Source: Papaver somniferum
Lineage: Eukaryota > Streptophyta > Magnoliopsida > Ranunculales > Papaveraceae
Assembly: GCF_003573695.1 (NCBI RefSeq)
Contig: NC_039362.1
Span: 11,786,489-11,850,488, forward strand
Length of the DNA: 64,000 nucleotides
Direction: 5' to 3'
Below the pieces are notes generated by a model. That model was not told the origin of the DNA. It was given only the letters and a program-made list of their open reading frames with translations, and did not search any database. Made by a program: the position numbers and the translations under genes. Below, piece after piece: positions 36,419-48,439 of the stretch (position 1 is the first letter of the stretch; each line of letters opens with the position of its first letter).

Positions 36419-37216
36419 GAAGGTCACCAAGCCAGCAAGTTTCCCAAGCTCGAATTTCCAGGAGACAATACGCTACATGTTTTCCAGAAAGACATTCGAG
36501 ACATCAACACAAAATGGGGGATCCTCTTTGGGTATTGGTTTGGCGGTTTATGGCGTGCGGCGTACACTACGCCCGTCATAAGGAAGTGTCATAAGGATGA
36601 GGCGGTTAGTAAATATAGAGAGTTAATGGTGAAACTCTCTTTTATGGGACATCAATTCCATGCGTTAACGGTTTTATGGAACATCAATTCCATGCTTTAA
36701 CGGTTTTATGGAACATTGATTCCATGCGTTAACTATGGAACATCAATTCCATGTGTTAACTGTTACCACCTCCTCCCATTTACTCACCCATTTTGTCCAT
36801 TCCTTAATGAGACCGTAGTACGTTTCACTTCGACTTATATAAATAGGTCTTACCTATTTCTACCGAACAACAAGTTAAGTCAGGAATATACACCACTCAA
36901 AAAAACGTTGGCTAGCTTTCCATCTGTGAGCTTCCCACTTTCTGATACAAGTCGTAACACAACTACTCTTCCAGAATCAACTATTCTGGTCTCATCACTT
37001 TCCTTGCTTCCTTCCCCAAAACCAACCCATTCTCCTTCACTTTGTGACCGAAGTAAGTCTGGAACGGCCATTTCTTAGTTTAGGCCGGACTTGTACAGAT
37101 TTATCTCTCGAATCTAAATTACTCCCTTGCAGTATATTGTTTAGGTTTTAAATTCGTTTCTCACCCACACACCCGAAATTACCGAAATCAGCAGAAACCA
37201 TTTTCACCCACAAACA
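36419..37216 (+). repeat. 3' LTR of element A, second part
   Basis: Resumes GAAGGTCACCAAGCCAGCAA exactly where 32769 stopped. It includes the TATA box (about 36837-36845) and ends CACAAACA before CCTGG. It is very similar to 25745-26515 in the 5' LTR, including a repeated ATCAATTCCATGCGTTAAC phrase, here in four copies. Confidence 0.9.
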
Positions 37217-37221
37217 CCTGG

Positions 37222-38578
37222 TTTTAGAAGAAGAAAACCAAAGGTTAATGGATATCGACTCTAGCGAGCGCACTAGTATCACACAAGACGTGTGGGGATT
37301 AGTTTTGCCCATTGATAGATGTCTCATATATATAGCCTTTCAAATCAGGGTTTCGCCTTGCTCATAAAGCAAACATTATCCACCGTTAGATGAAACCTGA
37401 TTTAGATTCAAGCTAATATATCTCAACCGTTAGATCGAAATCTTAGCTTTTCATACACAAATGAACTGCACGAATCTAGGTTTGTTAACCATACCCAATC
37501 GTGTGCATTGTTGGTTCAATAACGGTCAACCAAAAGGTTAGCCATTTGATCATTTCATATCAACCATATTCTTCATCACCATAACTAGTTCAATTGACTC
37601 AATATGAACTAGTTATAGAGTTGTTCAATTGCTATGAAATCTTATGTAACTACACAAGACACAATTGAAACAAAGATGATTTGATTCAATTGAATCGGCT
37701 CATGAACATTATAGCCACGGTTTGCATAAAGCATTCCTTAGTAATTTAAGTTTCATGTTCAGAGCACATCTTTAGATCATAACCACTTAAGCTCACAAAC
37801 AAGTTCGCGGACTTAAGATAACCAATAGATTTTTCCAAACTCAGTTGAAAATCTCGGCAAGGAGACTTCTGCCAGTTCGCGGACTGAATTCGCGGACTAA
37901 ACACGCAAACGAGTTTTTGGAAATCCCAACAGAAATTCTCGGTAAGAGAACTCCCGTCAGTTCGCGGACTTGGCTACTTAGACAAATTCCAGCATGGGAC
38001 TTATGCACATATGTGTTTTCACAACATACTTATGTCAACTATGGTTATGTAATCTAAACTCTCATTCCAATCATTTAAATATTCTTAACGGACGTTATAT
38101 AGTTGTTACACTATTTCTCGTCAAAGCAATTTTCAAGATGATTGAAACGTATCATGACTTTCGTCACTAGGTAAATAAAAACATGATCGAAGCGCAACGC
38201 TTACCAACACATATTTCGAGATATAGATAGGCGAGATATACTCGACTCGAAATATCAAATGTGTATGATCTAGTCTATATATATAGCATACGACTTTTGT
38301 CTCAAGATGTAGGAGATAAAATAGATAGACTTTTGAGTGATAGATAAGTTCAAGTCTTCACATACCTTTTTGTCGAGAAGTTCCAACGGTTTCTTGAGTA
38401 GATCTTTTGCTTGTCTGATGAATCGCCATGAAGTCCTTGAGCTCAACTACACTTACTATCCCAGTCCGAGACTTAGCTAAATAGACTAGAAATCAAGACT
38501 TATAGTTTTGATCACTAACACTGACAAATATGCTTGAGATAGCAACACATGCGAGTTTGACCGAGCAATGCTCTAACA
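37222..38578 (-). repeat. Element C 3' LTR, proximal part
   Basis: Continues the LTR interrupted at 23963 and ends on plus with GAGCAATGCTCTAACA. It contains the TTCGCGGACT-type array (37790-37990). Confidence 0.9.
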
Positions 38579-38595
38579 ATCTCCCCCTTTATCAA
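38579..38595 (-). other. Polypurine tract of element C
   Basis: ATCTCCCCCTTTATCA on plus, i.e. AAAGGGGGAGAT on minus next to the LTR. Confidence 0.8.
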
Positions 38596-40445
38596 TTTTA
38601 GTGAAAAAACTATCAATACATATGGGATACAAAAAATATAATGAAACTATAGTAGCTCATATTCCACATGCCTAATCTTCAACGTTCCTTGAAATCTTCG
38701 TCCTTCCAAGTACTCCAATGATTCCAAAGGTTGTAAGTTTAGTATCATCGTTGTTGACGATCCGTAGCTATAACAATGAGAAAACATAATTCTTGATCAT
38801 TGTTATACAGTGTCATAGTATTATTACAAATGTCAAAGTCCAATTGTATCACAACTTTAACAATAATACTACAGTGATATGCATCACTCCCCTTTAGTCA
38901 ATAATCCATCTCTACCATGGAAACCATTCCCCCTTACACAATGATCCGAAAACCATATGTATATGTAGTGTGACCTACATTAATTCTCCCCCTTTTTGTC
39001 AAAAAAATTGGCAAAGGTACAAGAATGGGATCATAATGAAATTTCCACAAGAGACATTTCATGACTAAACGAGAAGACACACATCATCTTAATTTAGATG
39101 CAATCATATAGCCGAAGCTAACAACATTCATTAAGGAGTTTAAAGATACAAGATAACCCCTCTAAAATTCCACAACCGCACTCCCCACAAGATATTACCA
39201 TTAAGCACAAGTTCAAAAGAACTCTCCCCCATTTGATTTTATTCCCAAGGGAACAACAAGAGCGACCTTAATTTCGAAAAGAAAAGAAGGATTTTTATTG
39301 GACACAAAAACCATTAAGAATGATTCTTATATCCAAAACTCAATCAAATTAATCACAAGTAAACCCATGATTAATTTAATCGGAATACGCAACTAAATCA
39401 AACCAAAAAACTGATCAATTTAATTGATTGTGCTCAACATAAGTAAACTTACGGAGCTATGACTAAACCAATCATATGGATATGACTAATTTAACCGTTC
39501 AAATACTCAACATAAGGAAAACCTTACGGAATATACGACTACATTAACCAATCGAACATGATTAGTAGTCGTTCATATACTCAACACAAGAACTTGTGGA
39601 ATATATGAAATCTCAACTAGATTAATTACAAGAGAACCTATAATTGATCTAATTGGTAATCAAACAACCAAACTAATCACCAAAGTAATCAATTTAATTA
39701 TTTTGGGATCAACATAAGAGAAATTATGGAACCCCGACTAAGTTATCATGGAACATGACAACCTTAACCGTACATGTACTCAACATAAGAAGGAAAACTT
39801 ATGGAGTACAAACTAAATAACCATGCAAGATGATTAATTTAGTTCCAAATGCTCAACATAACTTATCTTATGGGACAACCAACCAAGCTAATCAAATAAT
39901 CCACTTAGTTGTATCATGATCAATACATGATATATTACGGAGCCTTAACGGTAATACATAACGAAATGGATCAATGAATATCAATACCGTGGATAACATA
40001 CAAGGATCTATTCTATTTTCCATCATTATATGCATAACAATATAATAGACTTTATCCTTGTTCACAAAAGATTTTAACCTATCTTCCATCAACGAATTGA
40101 CAATATAGGCTTAACTTTTGTATTTGTCAAAAGTCCATTCATCCTTAAATCAATACATACATACCGATCATGAACGACTTTACTTTTGACAATAATTTCA
40201 CGGACGTAAACACCAAAATCCCATAACAAGTTGCAATATAACAAACCAATGATTAAATATTGCAAACCATCATCTTTTTCAAATATTTTTTAGAAAATAA
40301 AAACCAATAAATCTAAAAAACAAAAGATGAAAATAATAGCTATGTGAAATCATAATCATTGATATCCAAAGGCACTAGTTATTCTTCCAACTAATCCAAA
40401 AAGAAGACATCTAGGCATAAAAAATAGAACCAAGACCTACGAACT
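38596..40445 (-). other. Element C 3' noncoding region with repeat array
   Basis: No long ORF. About 39420-39960 holds seven copies of CTCAACATAAG-n-TTACGGA variants, the reverse of the array in F. GGGGGAG-like words near the LTR (38890-39000, 39225) repeat the polypurine pattern seen in F. Confidence 0.6.
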
Positions 40446-40706
40446 CTAAACCTTGTCTGCAACTAGGGATTGAACATGAACGAGCTCCTTAGTTGCCTTC
40501 CTTAGTTCTCCTTTTAGAAATTCAAGGTTCCGGGTTGCGATATGGAGTTTCTCTCGTACAACTTCAATATCTCTAAGAAGATTTCCTACCAATTGTGAAG
40601 AAATCAGAACTGATAATTTATCTTCGTTTTCATGATCAAGAGCATGAAAGAAAGAGATATTAATAGGACATAACTCAACATCATCAAACTTGTTGCTTCC
40701 TTCCAT
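40446..40706 (-). CDS. Element C ORF2: small coiled-coil protein
   Basis: The minus-strand ORF has 86 residues and no interruption, with ATG at 40704-40706 in context CTTCCATGGAAGG. The acidic N-terminal half is followed by a heptad-rich C-terminal half (NLLRDIEVVREKLHIATRN, then KGELRKATKELV). It holds the same place as ORF2 in F and D (next after gag) and the same kind of start. Its sequence is strongly diverged and shorter, so homology is by position and coiled-coil pattern only. Function unknown. Confidence 0.5.
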   Translation of the reverse strand: MEGSNKFDDVELCPINISFFHALDHENEDKLSVLISSQLVGNLLRDIEVVREKLHIATRNLEFLKGELRKATKELVHVQSLVADKV

Positions 40707-41075
40707 TGTGCACCAAAAAGAAAGCTTTAGAAAGACCTTTTATTCTTCTGGAACACTATATATATGGTATTCCATTAAAACCCTAACTAACTTGACGTTC
40801 GTGGGGGTTGGTGCGTGAACATAGAGAACAGGGCCCATGCCAAGTCAAGGAAGCCCAAATGGCGCGAACATAAAGATGTTGAGGAGCAACCAAAAAAGAA
40901 ACCCATTTTTAAAAAAAAACAAAAAAAAAACAAAAACAAAGCACAATATGATCCTGACATCAGTCTCAAGATAAAAAATCCTGAGAGTCATGAGCCTGCC
41001 TTTTTATTATATTAAAAAGAGATACAAAATAAACTTGTCAGGGTGTAATAAGATGAGCATCTTTCTCATCAGTAT

Positions 41076-42417
41076 TCACTTCTTTTTTTCCTTCTCAACG
41101 GTATTTATCAAACTACTGGGTTTAGATGAAGAAGAAATATCAAGAGAAGGTTTAGGAATACCTGGATTAACTGCATTCCATGTTTTCTTGATGTTCCGTC
41201 TGAGTCTGTTTATGCTGGTCTTTAAATCAGACACTCGATTGTTGACATGTAGGAAGTTTGTTTTAGAAGTCATAGATTTAAAGCCTTCTTTGTCGAGAAT
41301 AGAGGAACAAAATTTCTCTTCCTTTCTCCCGTGCCTTTTTCTCTTTAAAAGATCAGTCACACTTTTGTCACTCCTCCTTCTGCTGTTGTAGACACTTTTC
41401 ATTTTGAATGCTCAGGTATCACATGACTTATCATTGTATAACCCTTGAGGATAGAAGATTCCTCTTGCTCCAACAATGTGTGATACCGGTTTAACAACTT
41501 CTTTAGCCATCCATGTAAGAATGTTATGAAGTTTTTCATTCCGCAAACGTAGACGGCATTTCCGCTCAGGATGTCCTTTGTTTCCGCAGTAATAGCAATT
41601 AAAGGATTTTCATATTATTATGAAAGCGGATTTTGAAGGATAATAGTCTTTACTTTAGATACATTACTTGATGCAAGTGGATTCTCACATGAGGAATTTT
41701 CAATAGCTTTAAAAAAATTGATCTTACTAGTTTTTGGAGCGTCTATTCCTTTATAGCCCAGACCACGTGTATCACGATGTTCTTTACATGCTCCAATCAT
41801 AGAAGACAATTTTGTAGAGATAGAATTGAACCTTCTTAGATTCACTTCCAGTGATTTTACTTTATCACGAGCAGCTGCAAGATCAGTTTCCAAGGATTTT
41901 TCTTTGACATGGATACTGAATTCTTTGTCATTAAAATATTTTTCTTGAGAGTCACACCTTTCCTCAGCATCTGCAAGTTTTTATTTCAACAAACAGAGGT
42001 TTAGGAGAAGATTATCACATTCAGACTTTTGTGTGTGTAAATCTTCATCACAATCTTTAACGATAGATTTTAAGAGTCTGTACCCACAATCATATCCTTT
42101 AAAGAGTTTTCTCAACTTTCTGTTTTCTTGACAAAGAGGATCCATGTATTTGCTCAAGCAAGCCGTTGACTTCGTCTCTTTCAAAGCACGATTAACAACT
42201 TGATATACTGAGAAACTTCCTCATCAATACTTTGTCCTTCTTCTGAGTCACTATCATCGGAGAGCTCATCCAATTGTTCATCAAGAGATGTTTCCCAATC
42301 GAATGCAGATACAGACCCAGGACAAGAGACAGAGGATTTCTTGGATATTTCAGGACTTTGAAATATACCATAGTGACTCCTAACTGGTGTTGTTTCATTA
42401 GAGACTTTATGGTCCAT
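41076..42417 (-). pseudogene. Element C gag remnant with zinc knuckle
   Basis: Minus-strand gag pieces lie in several frames: 42417-42181 (acidic DWETSLDEQLDELSDDSDSE), 42184-41981, 41893-41618 and 41402-41076. A perfect CX2CX4HX4C knuckle (CYYCGNKGHPERKC) lies at 41597-41556. RGLGYKG just upstream is a common landmark before the knuckle in plant copia Gag. The UBN2 capsid-like part seen in D2 is missing, so the N-terminal part has been deleted. Stops and frameshifts between pieces mean the protein is not made intact. The segment after the knuckle is basic (SRRRSDKSVTDLLKRKRHGR). Confidence 0.75.
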
Positions 42418-42466
42418 ATAGTCAGATCGCTACAAACGCAGACTTATAAGGTCTTAAACGTGTTTT

Positions 42467-42482
42467 CCTGCTCTGATACCAA
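42467..42482 (-). other. Primer-binding site of element C
   Basis: CCTGCTCTGATACCAA on plus reads TTGGTATCAGAGCAGG on minus, the initiator Met-tRNA complement. Confidence 0.85.
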
Positions 42483-42483
42483 T

Positions 42484-44775
42484 TGAAAAATCGGGGGTCT
42501 AACAACACCACCCAATATTTCGCTCAACAATCTGTATGGACTAATTCCGAAATACTTCGCTAGAGAATCAACTAGACAATCGGACTCAATCTAGATAAAA
42601 GTATCTCAAGGAGTTAATATCTCTCTCTTGGTTTGATCATTACTCAAGCTAAGTCAATAGAGAATCTTTATCAAACACAAGGAATAACTTGGATGGTACC
42701 AAAGACCAATATCCAAGGATCAATCAATATCAATCAACAACCGTTAGGTTGGACTATCCAATTGATTGATCTAATGCACAACCTGTATTATTTCTATTAT
42801 ATTAAAAAAAATATAATGCAGAAAGGAAATAACACAGACCCCAGAATTTTGTTAACGAGGAAACGCAAATGCAGAAAAACCCCGGTACCTAGTCCATATT
42901 GAATACACACTGTATTAAGCCGCTACAGACTCTATCCTACTCCAAACTAACTTCGGACTGGACTATAGTTGAACCCCAATCAGTTTCCCACTGATCCAAG
43001 GTACACTTGCACCACTACTCCTCTGATCCCAGCAGGAAACTACGCACTTGAATCCCTTAGCTGATCTGACCCACAACTAAGAGTTCCTATGATCCAAAAT
43101 CACAGGATTTAACAATAAACAAATCTGTCTCACATAGAAAAGTTTATCAAAGGATTAATCTGCCTCCCACAGAAAAACCCTAAAGTTTTGTTTCGCTTTT
43201 GATATATAATCAAGGTGAACAGAAACCAATGATAATCCGGTCTTATATTCCGAAGAACAACCTAGATTAATCAATCACCTCACAACAATCTTAATCGTAT
43301 GGTAGCGAAACAAGATATCGTGGAATCACAAACGATGAGACAAAGATGTTTGTGATTACTTTTTATATCTTGCCTATCAGAGAACTCTCATGATCTCAAG
43401 ACAATCAATATGATTGTACTAGTACGATAGAAGATGCAAGATCATATCACACAACTACGATAAAAGTAGTATCGTTCTGGCTTCACAATCCCAATGAAGT
43501 CTTTAAGTCGTTAACCTGGTTTTAGAAGAAGAAAACCAAAGGTCAATAGAGATCGATTCTAGCGAGCGCACTAGTATCACACAAGACGTGTGGTGATTAG
43601 TTTTGCCCATTGCGAGATGTCTCCTATATATAGCCTTTCAAATCAGGGTTTTGCCTTGCTCACAAAGCAAACGCTATCCACCATTAGATGAAAACCTGAT
43701 TTAGATTCAAGCTAATATATCTCAACCATTAGATCGAAATCTTAGCTTGACATACACAAATGAACTGCACGAATCTAGGTTTGTTAGCCGTACCCGATCG
43801 TGTGCATTGTTGGTTTAATAACAGTCAACCAAAAGGTTAGCCATTTGATCATTTTATACCAACCATATTCTTATTCACCATAACTAGTTCAATTGACTCA
43901 ATATGAACTAGTTAGAGAGTTGTTCAATTGATATGAGATCTTATGTAACTACACAAGACACAATTGAAACAAAGATGATTCGATTCGATTGAATCGGCTC
44001 ATGAACATTATAGCCACGGTTTGCATAAAGCATTCCTTAGTAATTTAAGTTTCATGTTCAGAGCACATCTTTAGATCATAGCCACTTAAGCTCAAAAACA
44101 AGTTCGCGGACTTAAGATAGACAATAGAGTTTTCCAAACTCAGCATAAAATCTCGGTAAGGAGACTTCCGCCAGTTCGCTGACTGAGTTCGTGGACTAAA
44201 CACGCAAACGAGTTTTTGGAAATCCCAGCAGAAATTCTCGGTAAGAGAACTCCCGTCAACATACTTATGTCAACTATGGTTATGTAATCTAAAATCTCAT
44301 TCCAATCATTGAAACATTCTTAGAGGACGTTATATAGTTGTTACACTATTTCTCGTCAAAGCAATTTTCAAGATGATTGAAACGTATCATGACTTTCGTC
44401 ACTAGGTAAAGAAAAACATGATCGAAGCGAAACGCTTACCAACACATATTTCGAGATATAGATAGGCGAGATATACTCAGCTCGAAATATCAAATGTGTA
44501 TGATCTAGTATATATATATAGCATACGACTTTTGTCTCAAGAAGTAGGAGATAGAATAGATAGACTTTTGAGTGATAGGTAAGTTCAAGTCTTCACATAC
44601 CATTTTGTCGAGATGTTCCACCGGTTTCTTGAGTAGATCTTCTGCTTGTCTGATGAATTTCCATGAAGTCCTTGTGCTCAACTACACTTACTATCCCAGT
44701 CCGAGACTTAGATAAATAGACTAGAAATCAAGACTTATAGTTTTGATCACTAACATTGACAAACATGCTCTAACA
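42484..44775 (-). repeat. 5' LTR of element C (2292 bp)
   Basis: On plus it starts TGAAAAATCGGGGGTC and ends ACATGCTCTAACA. Compared with the 3' LTR, about 40 bases before the terminal CTCTAACA are deleted, and part of the TTCGCGGACT array is missing near 44255. TATATATA at 43625-43632 is the likely TATA box. Confidence 0.85.
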
Positions 44776-44780
44776 ACAAG

Positions 44781-45307
44781 AAAATAAGGATTTCCTTGGA
44801 CATTAACAAATTACATGAAACATGAATTTGTATCCAAAACTCAATTAAATTAACCACAAGAGAACCCATGATTAATTTAATCGGAAATGCTCAACATAAA
44901 AGTACTTACGAAGCCGCACAATACTTTCACATACAAGTGGATCAGGGAAAGACCACTGCGGAATATTCAAAGATTCATTCTAGTTTTCATCAATATTTGC
45001 ATAGACATATAATAGACTTAATCTTTGCAATCAAAAGTTCATCCTATCTTCATCAATATTTGCATAATAACACAATATGCTTAACTTTCGAAAAATATGG
45101 GACAATCATAGTTCACGGATGCAAACGCACATATCCCATTATAATATTTGCAGTATATAAAACTAATAAAGATTAATACTGCAAAATCATCTTCCAAATA
45201 AACTTTAGAATTTAAATAAATAAATCTAAAACATTGCAAGATAAAAACCGTTGGCAATAGCTATGTGTGCTCACAATATTTGCTATTCCAAACCCTAGTT
45301 ATTCTTC
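44781..45307 (-). other. D 3' noncoding region, second piece
   Basis: Continues element D after the ACAAG duplication. It resembles 39300-40330 of element C in shortened form, with two copies of CTTCATCAATATTTGCATA (near 44987 and 45048). A plus-strand frame (44868-45176) is a chance opening in noncoding DNA. TCTTC at 45303-45307 is the left target duplication of G. Confidence 0.7.
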
Positions 45308-46138
45308 TGTTTGAGGGTGAAAATGGTTTCTGCTGATTTTGGTAATTTCGGGTGTGTGGGTGAGAGACGAATTTAAACCCTAAACAATGTACTGCTAGAG
45401 AGTACTTTGGATTCAAGAGATCAATCTGTACAAATCCAGCCTAAACCAAGAAATGGTCGCTCCAGACTTGCTTCGGTCACAAAGTGAAGGAGAATGGGTC
45501 GGTTTTGGGAGGGAAGCAAAGAAAGTGTTGAGACCAGAATAGTTGATTCTGGAAGAGTAGTTGTTTTCTACGACTTGTATCAGAAAGTGGGAATCTAACA
45601 AATGGAAAGATAACAAATGTTTTCTGAGTGTTGTATGCTCCTGATCTGAACTTGTTGTTCGGTGGAAATAGGTAATTCCTATTTATAAAAGTCGAAGTGA
45701 AACGTACTCTGGTCTCATTAAGAAAATGGAAAACGGGTGAGTAAATTGGAGGAGGTGGTAACCGGTAACGCCTAGAATTGATGTTCCATAAAAGAAAGCG
45801 TTTCACCATTACTCCCTGTATTTACTAACCGCCTCATCCTTATGAAACTTTCTTATAACGGGCGTAGTGTACGCCGCACGCTGTAAACCTCCAAACCAAT
45901 ACCCAATGAGCATCCCCCAGTTTGTGATATGCGTTGATGTCTCGAGTGTTTTCATGGAAAACATGTAGCATGTTGTTGTCGTCTGGCAAGTCGATCTTGG
46001 GAGACTTTCCGGCTCGGTGACCTTCGACGGTCGAGATTTTGCATCTTAAGAGGAAAGGTAGTCGTTGATTATTGCAACCCTTCGTTTGGTATCCAGTGGC
46101 ATGAAAGCATGCTCGGTATGGCTTTAATATAGCCTGGT
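45308..46138 (-). repeat. Element G 3' LTR, distal part
   Basis: Starts on plus TGTTTGAGGGTGAAAATGG, as at 60122. It breaks at 46138 with CCTGGT, where element E entered, and resumes at 54158. A worn TATA (CCTATTTATAAAAG) lies near 45680. Confidence 0.9.
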
Positions 46139-46594
46139 TGTAGGATCATAATCTCGCAACAGTTATGTCTCAGCAAAGTTAACAATGGTATTGCACAAAA
46201 GCGTCGCAGAACAATTTCAGAAACGACATCATCAAGGATCATGAGAAAGGTGTGATAGTCTCGCGAAAATTAGAAAGCTTGCAAAGTCAACATTTGTAAG
46301 GTTGTGAGAATGTCGCAAACCATATCCGAAAATAAAGGACAGATTAGCTGTCCTCCACTATGTATTTCCTTTATAAATAGTCATTCGAGTTGTAAAGGAA
46401 AGGGAGATCTTTTTTGAGTGAGAGATAAGTAAATAGGAGAGAGAAAGTTGAGAGCAAATATCATTCTTGATTTCTTTATTTTCCTTGTAAGAATATTCAG
46501 AAATTAATCAATAAAATTAAGAGTGTAAACCTAAAAATAGGCTGATCAACGATAAAATCATACGAGGTGTATTGTAGGATTTCCTGCAACTACA
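46139..46594 (+). repeat. 5' LTR of element E (456 bp)
   Basis: Starts TGTAGGATCATAATCTCGC and ends TTCCTGCAACTACA. TATAAATA lies at 46372-46379. Compared with the 3' LTR only scattered single-base differences and a 2-base indel near the end (GAGGTGT against GAGGGGTGT) are seen, so E is a fairly recent insertion. Confidence 0.9.
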
Positions 46595-46717
46595 TAATGG
46601 TGCTAGAAACAGGGTGATTGAAGATCGAAAGTTGAAGACTGTTGATTGAGAAAATTCAAATCAAGAAAGTGATTAAACAAATCGGTGAACCAGTTAGAGG
46701 AAAGATGAATAGAATTA
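46595..46717 (+). other. E primer-binding region; gag missing
   Basis: TAATGGTGCTAGAAACAGGG follows the LTR and is the probable primer site; the tRNA was not identified. Only about 120 bases separate the LTR from the protease frame, where gag of roughly 1.5-2 kb would be expected. Confidence 0.55.
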
Positions 46718-47335
46718 ATGAAAATGGCAAAAAAATTGGAGTGTAATATGATAACAAAAAGCTTGGTCAATGAATTCCATGAAAACATCAAAGGAAGAAT
46801 ACATAAACGAAATTTTGAAGGAAAAAAAATTATGGCGGTAGAAAAAACTTCACCTTTGAAAGATTGGGAAAAGCAAAGAATTGTGTTCATGGCAGAAGAA
46901 ATACCAAAAGAAAATTTGAATCATACATCTCCATTGGTTGTCACAGTGCCTATTACACGAAAAGAGAAGGATACATCAATAAAATCCACAGGAGAGTGGA
47001 TGTTGAACAAAACTTTAATTGATGCAGGAAGTTCAGTTGATATAATATTTAATCATGCATTTCGGGGAATGGGATTTAAAGATGAAGAAATGTCCAATTC
47101 AACATATTTTGTTCACGGCTTTGGAAAATCCACAACAAAACCTAAAGGAGAAATAGTGGTACGAATTCCACTTGGAGAAATCGAAATACATGTGACATTG
47201 TGCGTGGTGGATATGGAATCGCCATATAATATGTTATTAGGAAGATCATGGATACATGCAATAAAAGTTGTGGTATCAACGTTGAAATCAGAGGAGATGT
47301 TGATAATGCGAAATTATGTCATCAAATTGAAGTAA
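46718..47335 (+). pseudogene. Element E aspartic protease region
   Basis: A 205-codon frame. It shows the retropepsin active site LIDAGSSVDIIF (Asp at about residue 102) and the later hydrophobic NMLLGRSW motif at about 171-178, as in plant gypsy proteases. In the element it would process the polyprotein in virus-like particles. The frame ends at 47335 while the next domain continues in another frame starting within it, so a frameshift separates protease from reverse transcriptase. The N-terminal part is linker rather than Gag. Confidence 0.8.
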
Positions 47336-48437
47336 GGCGTTATGAAGAACAAGCAAAAAGGAAACAATTTCGCAGAAAATTGGTAAAGGAAGCAAAGAAG
47401 GAAGAAGAATTTAGAGTATATATGATAAGGGCGAAAGAAGGCAAAGGAATACCCAGCGAAATTTCGGAAGAAGGAGAAGGATCCATAAAAGCAATTAAAG
47501 AACCCACACCAATGGGAGAACCTAAACCCAGTTACACTGCCGCAGAACCAACAAAAGAAATAAATGTTGGGTCTGAAGAGGAGCCTCTAGTGTTGATAAT
47601 TGGAACCAAAATGGATATAGAAGAAGAAGAAAGAACTGTCAATTTACTGCGAGAATATAAAGATATTTTCGCAGGAAACATGGATGAGATACCAGGAATA
47701 GGTCCAACAATTGCTTGCCACAGACTGGAGATTAACAAAAATGTGAGACCATTTAAACAGAGAATAAGAAAAATCGCAACAACTTACCATTCCCAAGTAG
47801 AAGAAGAATTACAGAAAATGATGGAGGCAGGAATTATAAGAGAAGCCAAATACCCAAAATGGATAGCGAATATGGTCATTGTCCCAAAGAAAAACAAGGG
47901 AATCAGGATTTGCATAGATTTCACTGATTTGAAAAAATCTTGCCCTAAAGATAGTTTTCCGTTACCCGATATTCCTCAAATGGTAGAATCTGCAGCAGGA
48001 AATGATAGGGTATCATCTTTAGATGGGTACAAAGGGTATAACCAAATTCCTCTCGCTGAAGAAGATCAAGAACATACTGCTTTCTTTGCTCCTAGAGGTT
48101 TATATTGTTATATGAAAATGTCGTTTGGTTTGCGAAATGCGGGAGCAACATATCAAAGAATGGTAGAGAAGGTGTTCGCAAAATGGATACTCAAAACATT
48201 AGAAGTATACGTGGATGACATGTTGGTAAAGAGTTAGGAAGCTAAGGACCATGTACAAGACTTGAGGGAGATTTTTGAACAAATGCGGCAGTATAGCATT
48301 AAATTGAATCCCGAGAAGTGTACTATTGGAGTTGCATCGGGAAAATTTTTAGGCTACATTGTATCAAATGAAGGAATACAGGTTGATCCGGAAAAAGTGC
48401 AAGCAGTTCGTGACATGCCAACACCAGCAAATAAATA
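47248..48437 (+). pseudogene. Element E reverse transcriptase, interrupted
   Basis: The frame is open to TAG at 48235-48237 and continues, in the same frame, to a stop near 48437. Motifs in order: VPKKNKGIRICIDFTDLKK (about residues 212-230), SLDGYKGYNQIPL with the first Asp, MSFGLRNAGATYQR, and the catalytic YVDD at about 321-324. The piece after the TAG gives the thumb-like KLNPEKCTIGV and FLGYIVSNEGI. The order and the Cys-Pro-Lys-Asp motif (KSCPKD) fit the Tat lineage. RNase H should follow, but only a short stretch remains before integrase. Confidence 0.85.
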
Positions 48438-48439
48438 AT

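Larger units (their letters stand above)
23964..37216 (+). mobile_element. Element A: non-autonomous Tat-like LTR element
   Basis: The target duplication CCTGG is at 23959-23963 and 37217-37221. 5' LTR 23964-26515, primer site 26517-26535, internal region to 30712, 3' LTR 30713-37216 interrupted by a solo LTR (32770-36418). No gag, pol or PMD gene is found in the 4.2 kb internal region, so it must use proteins from elsewhere. It shares termini, primer site and internal ends with element G. Confidence 0.9.
22924..44775 (-). mobile_element. Element C: complete gag-only copia-like element with nested insertions
   Basis: The target duplication ACAAG is at 22919-22923 and 44776-44780. Minus-strand order: 5' LTR (42484-44775), primer site, gag remnants, ORF2, noncoding 3' region, polypurine tract, 3' LTR (38578-37222 continuing at 23963-22924). 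The 3' LTR is split by element A. The internal region is only about 3.9 kb and has no pol: gag ends near 41076 and ORF2 starts at 40706. The family is therefore non-autonomous, since F and D show the same gag-to-ORF2 spacing. Confidence 0.9.

Noticed and set aside
42467..42482. tRNA-Met gene
   Set aside because: Only the short primer complement is present, next to the LTR; no cloverleaf.
44868..45176. 102-codon frame on plus strand in D
   Set aside because: It runs antisense through 3' noncoding DNA and is broken in the equivalent part of element C.
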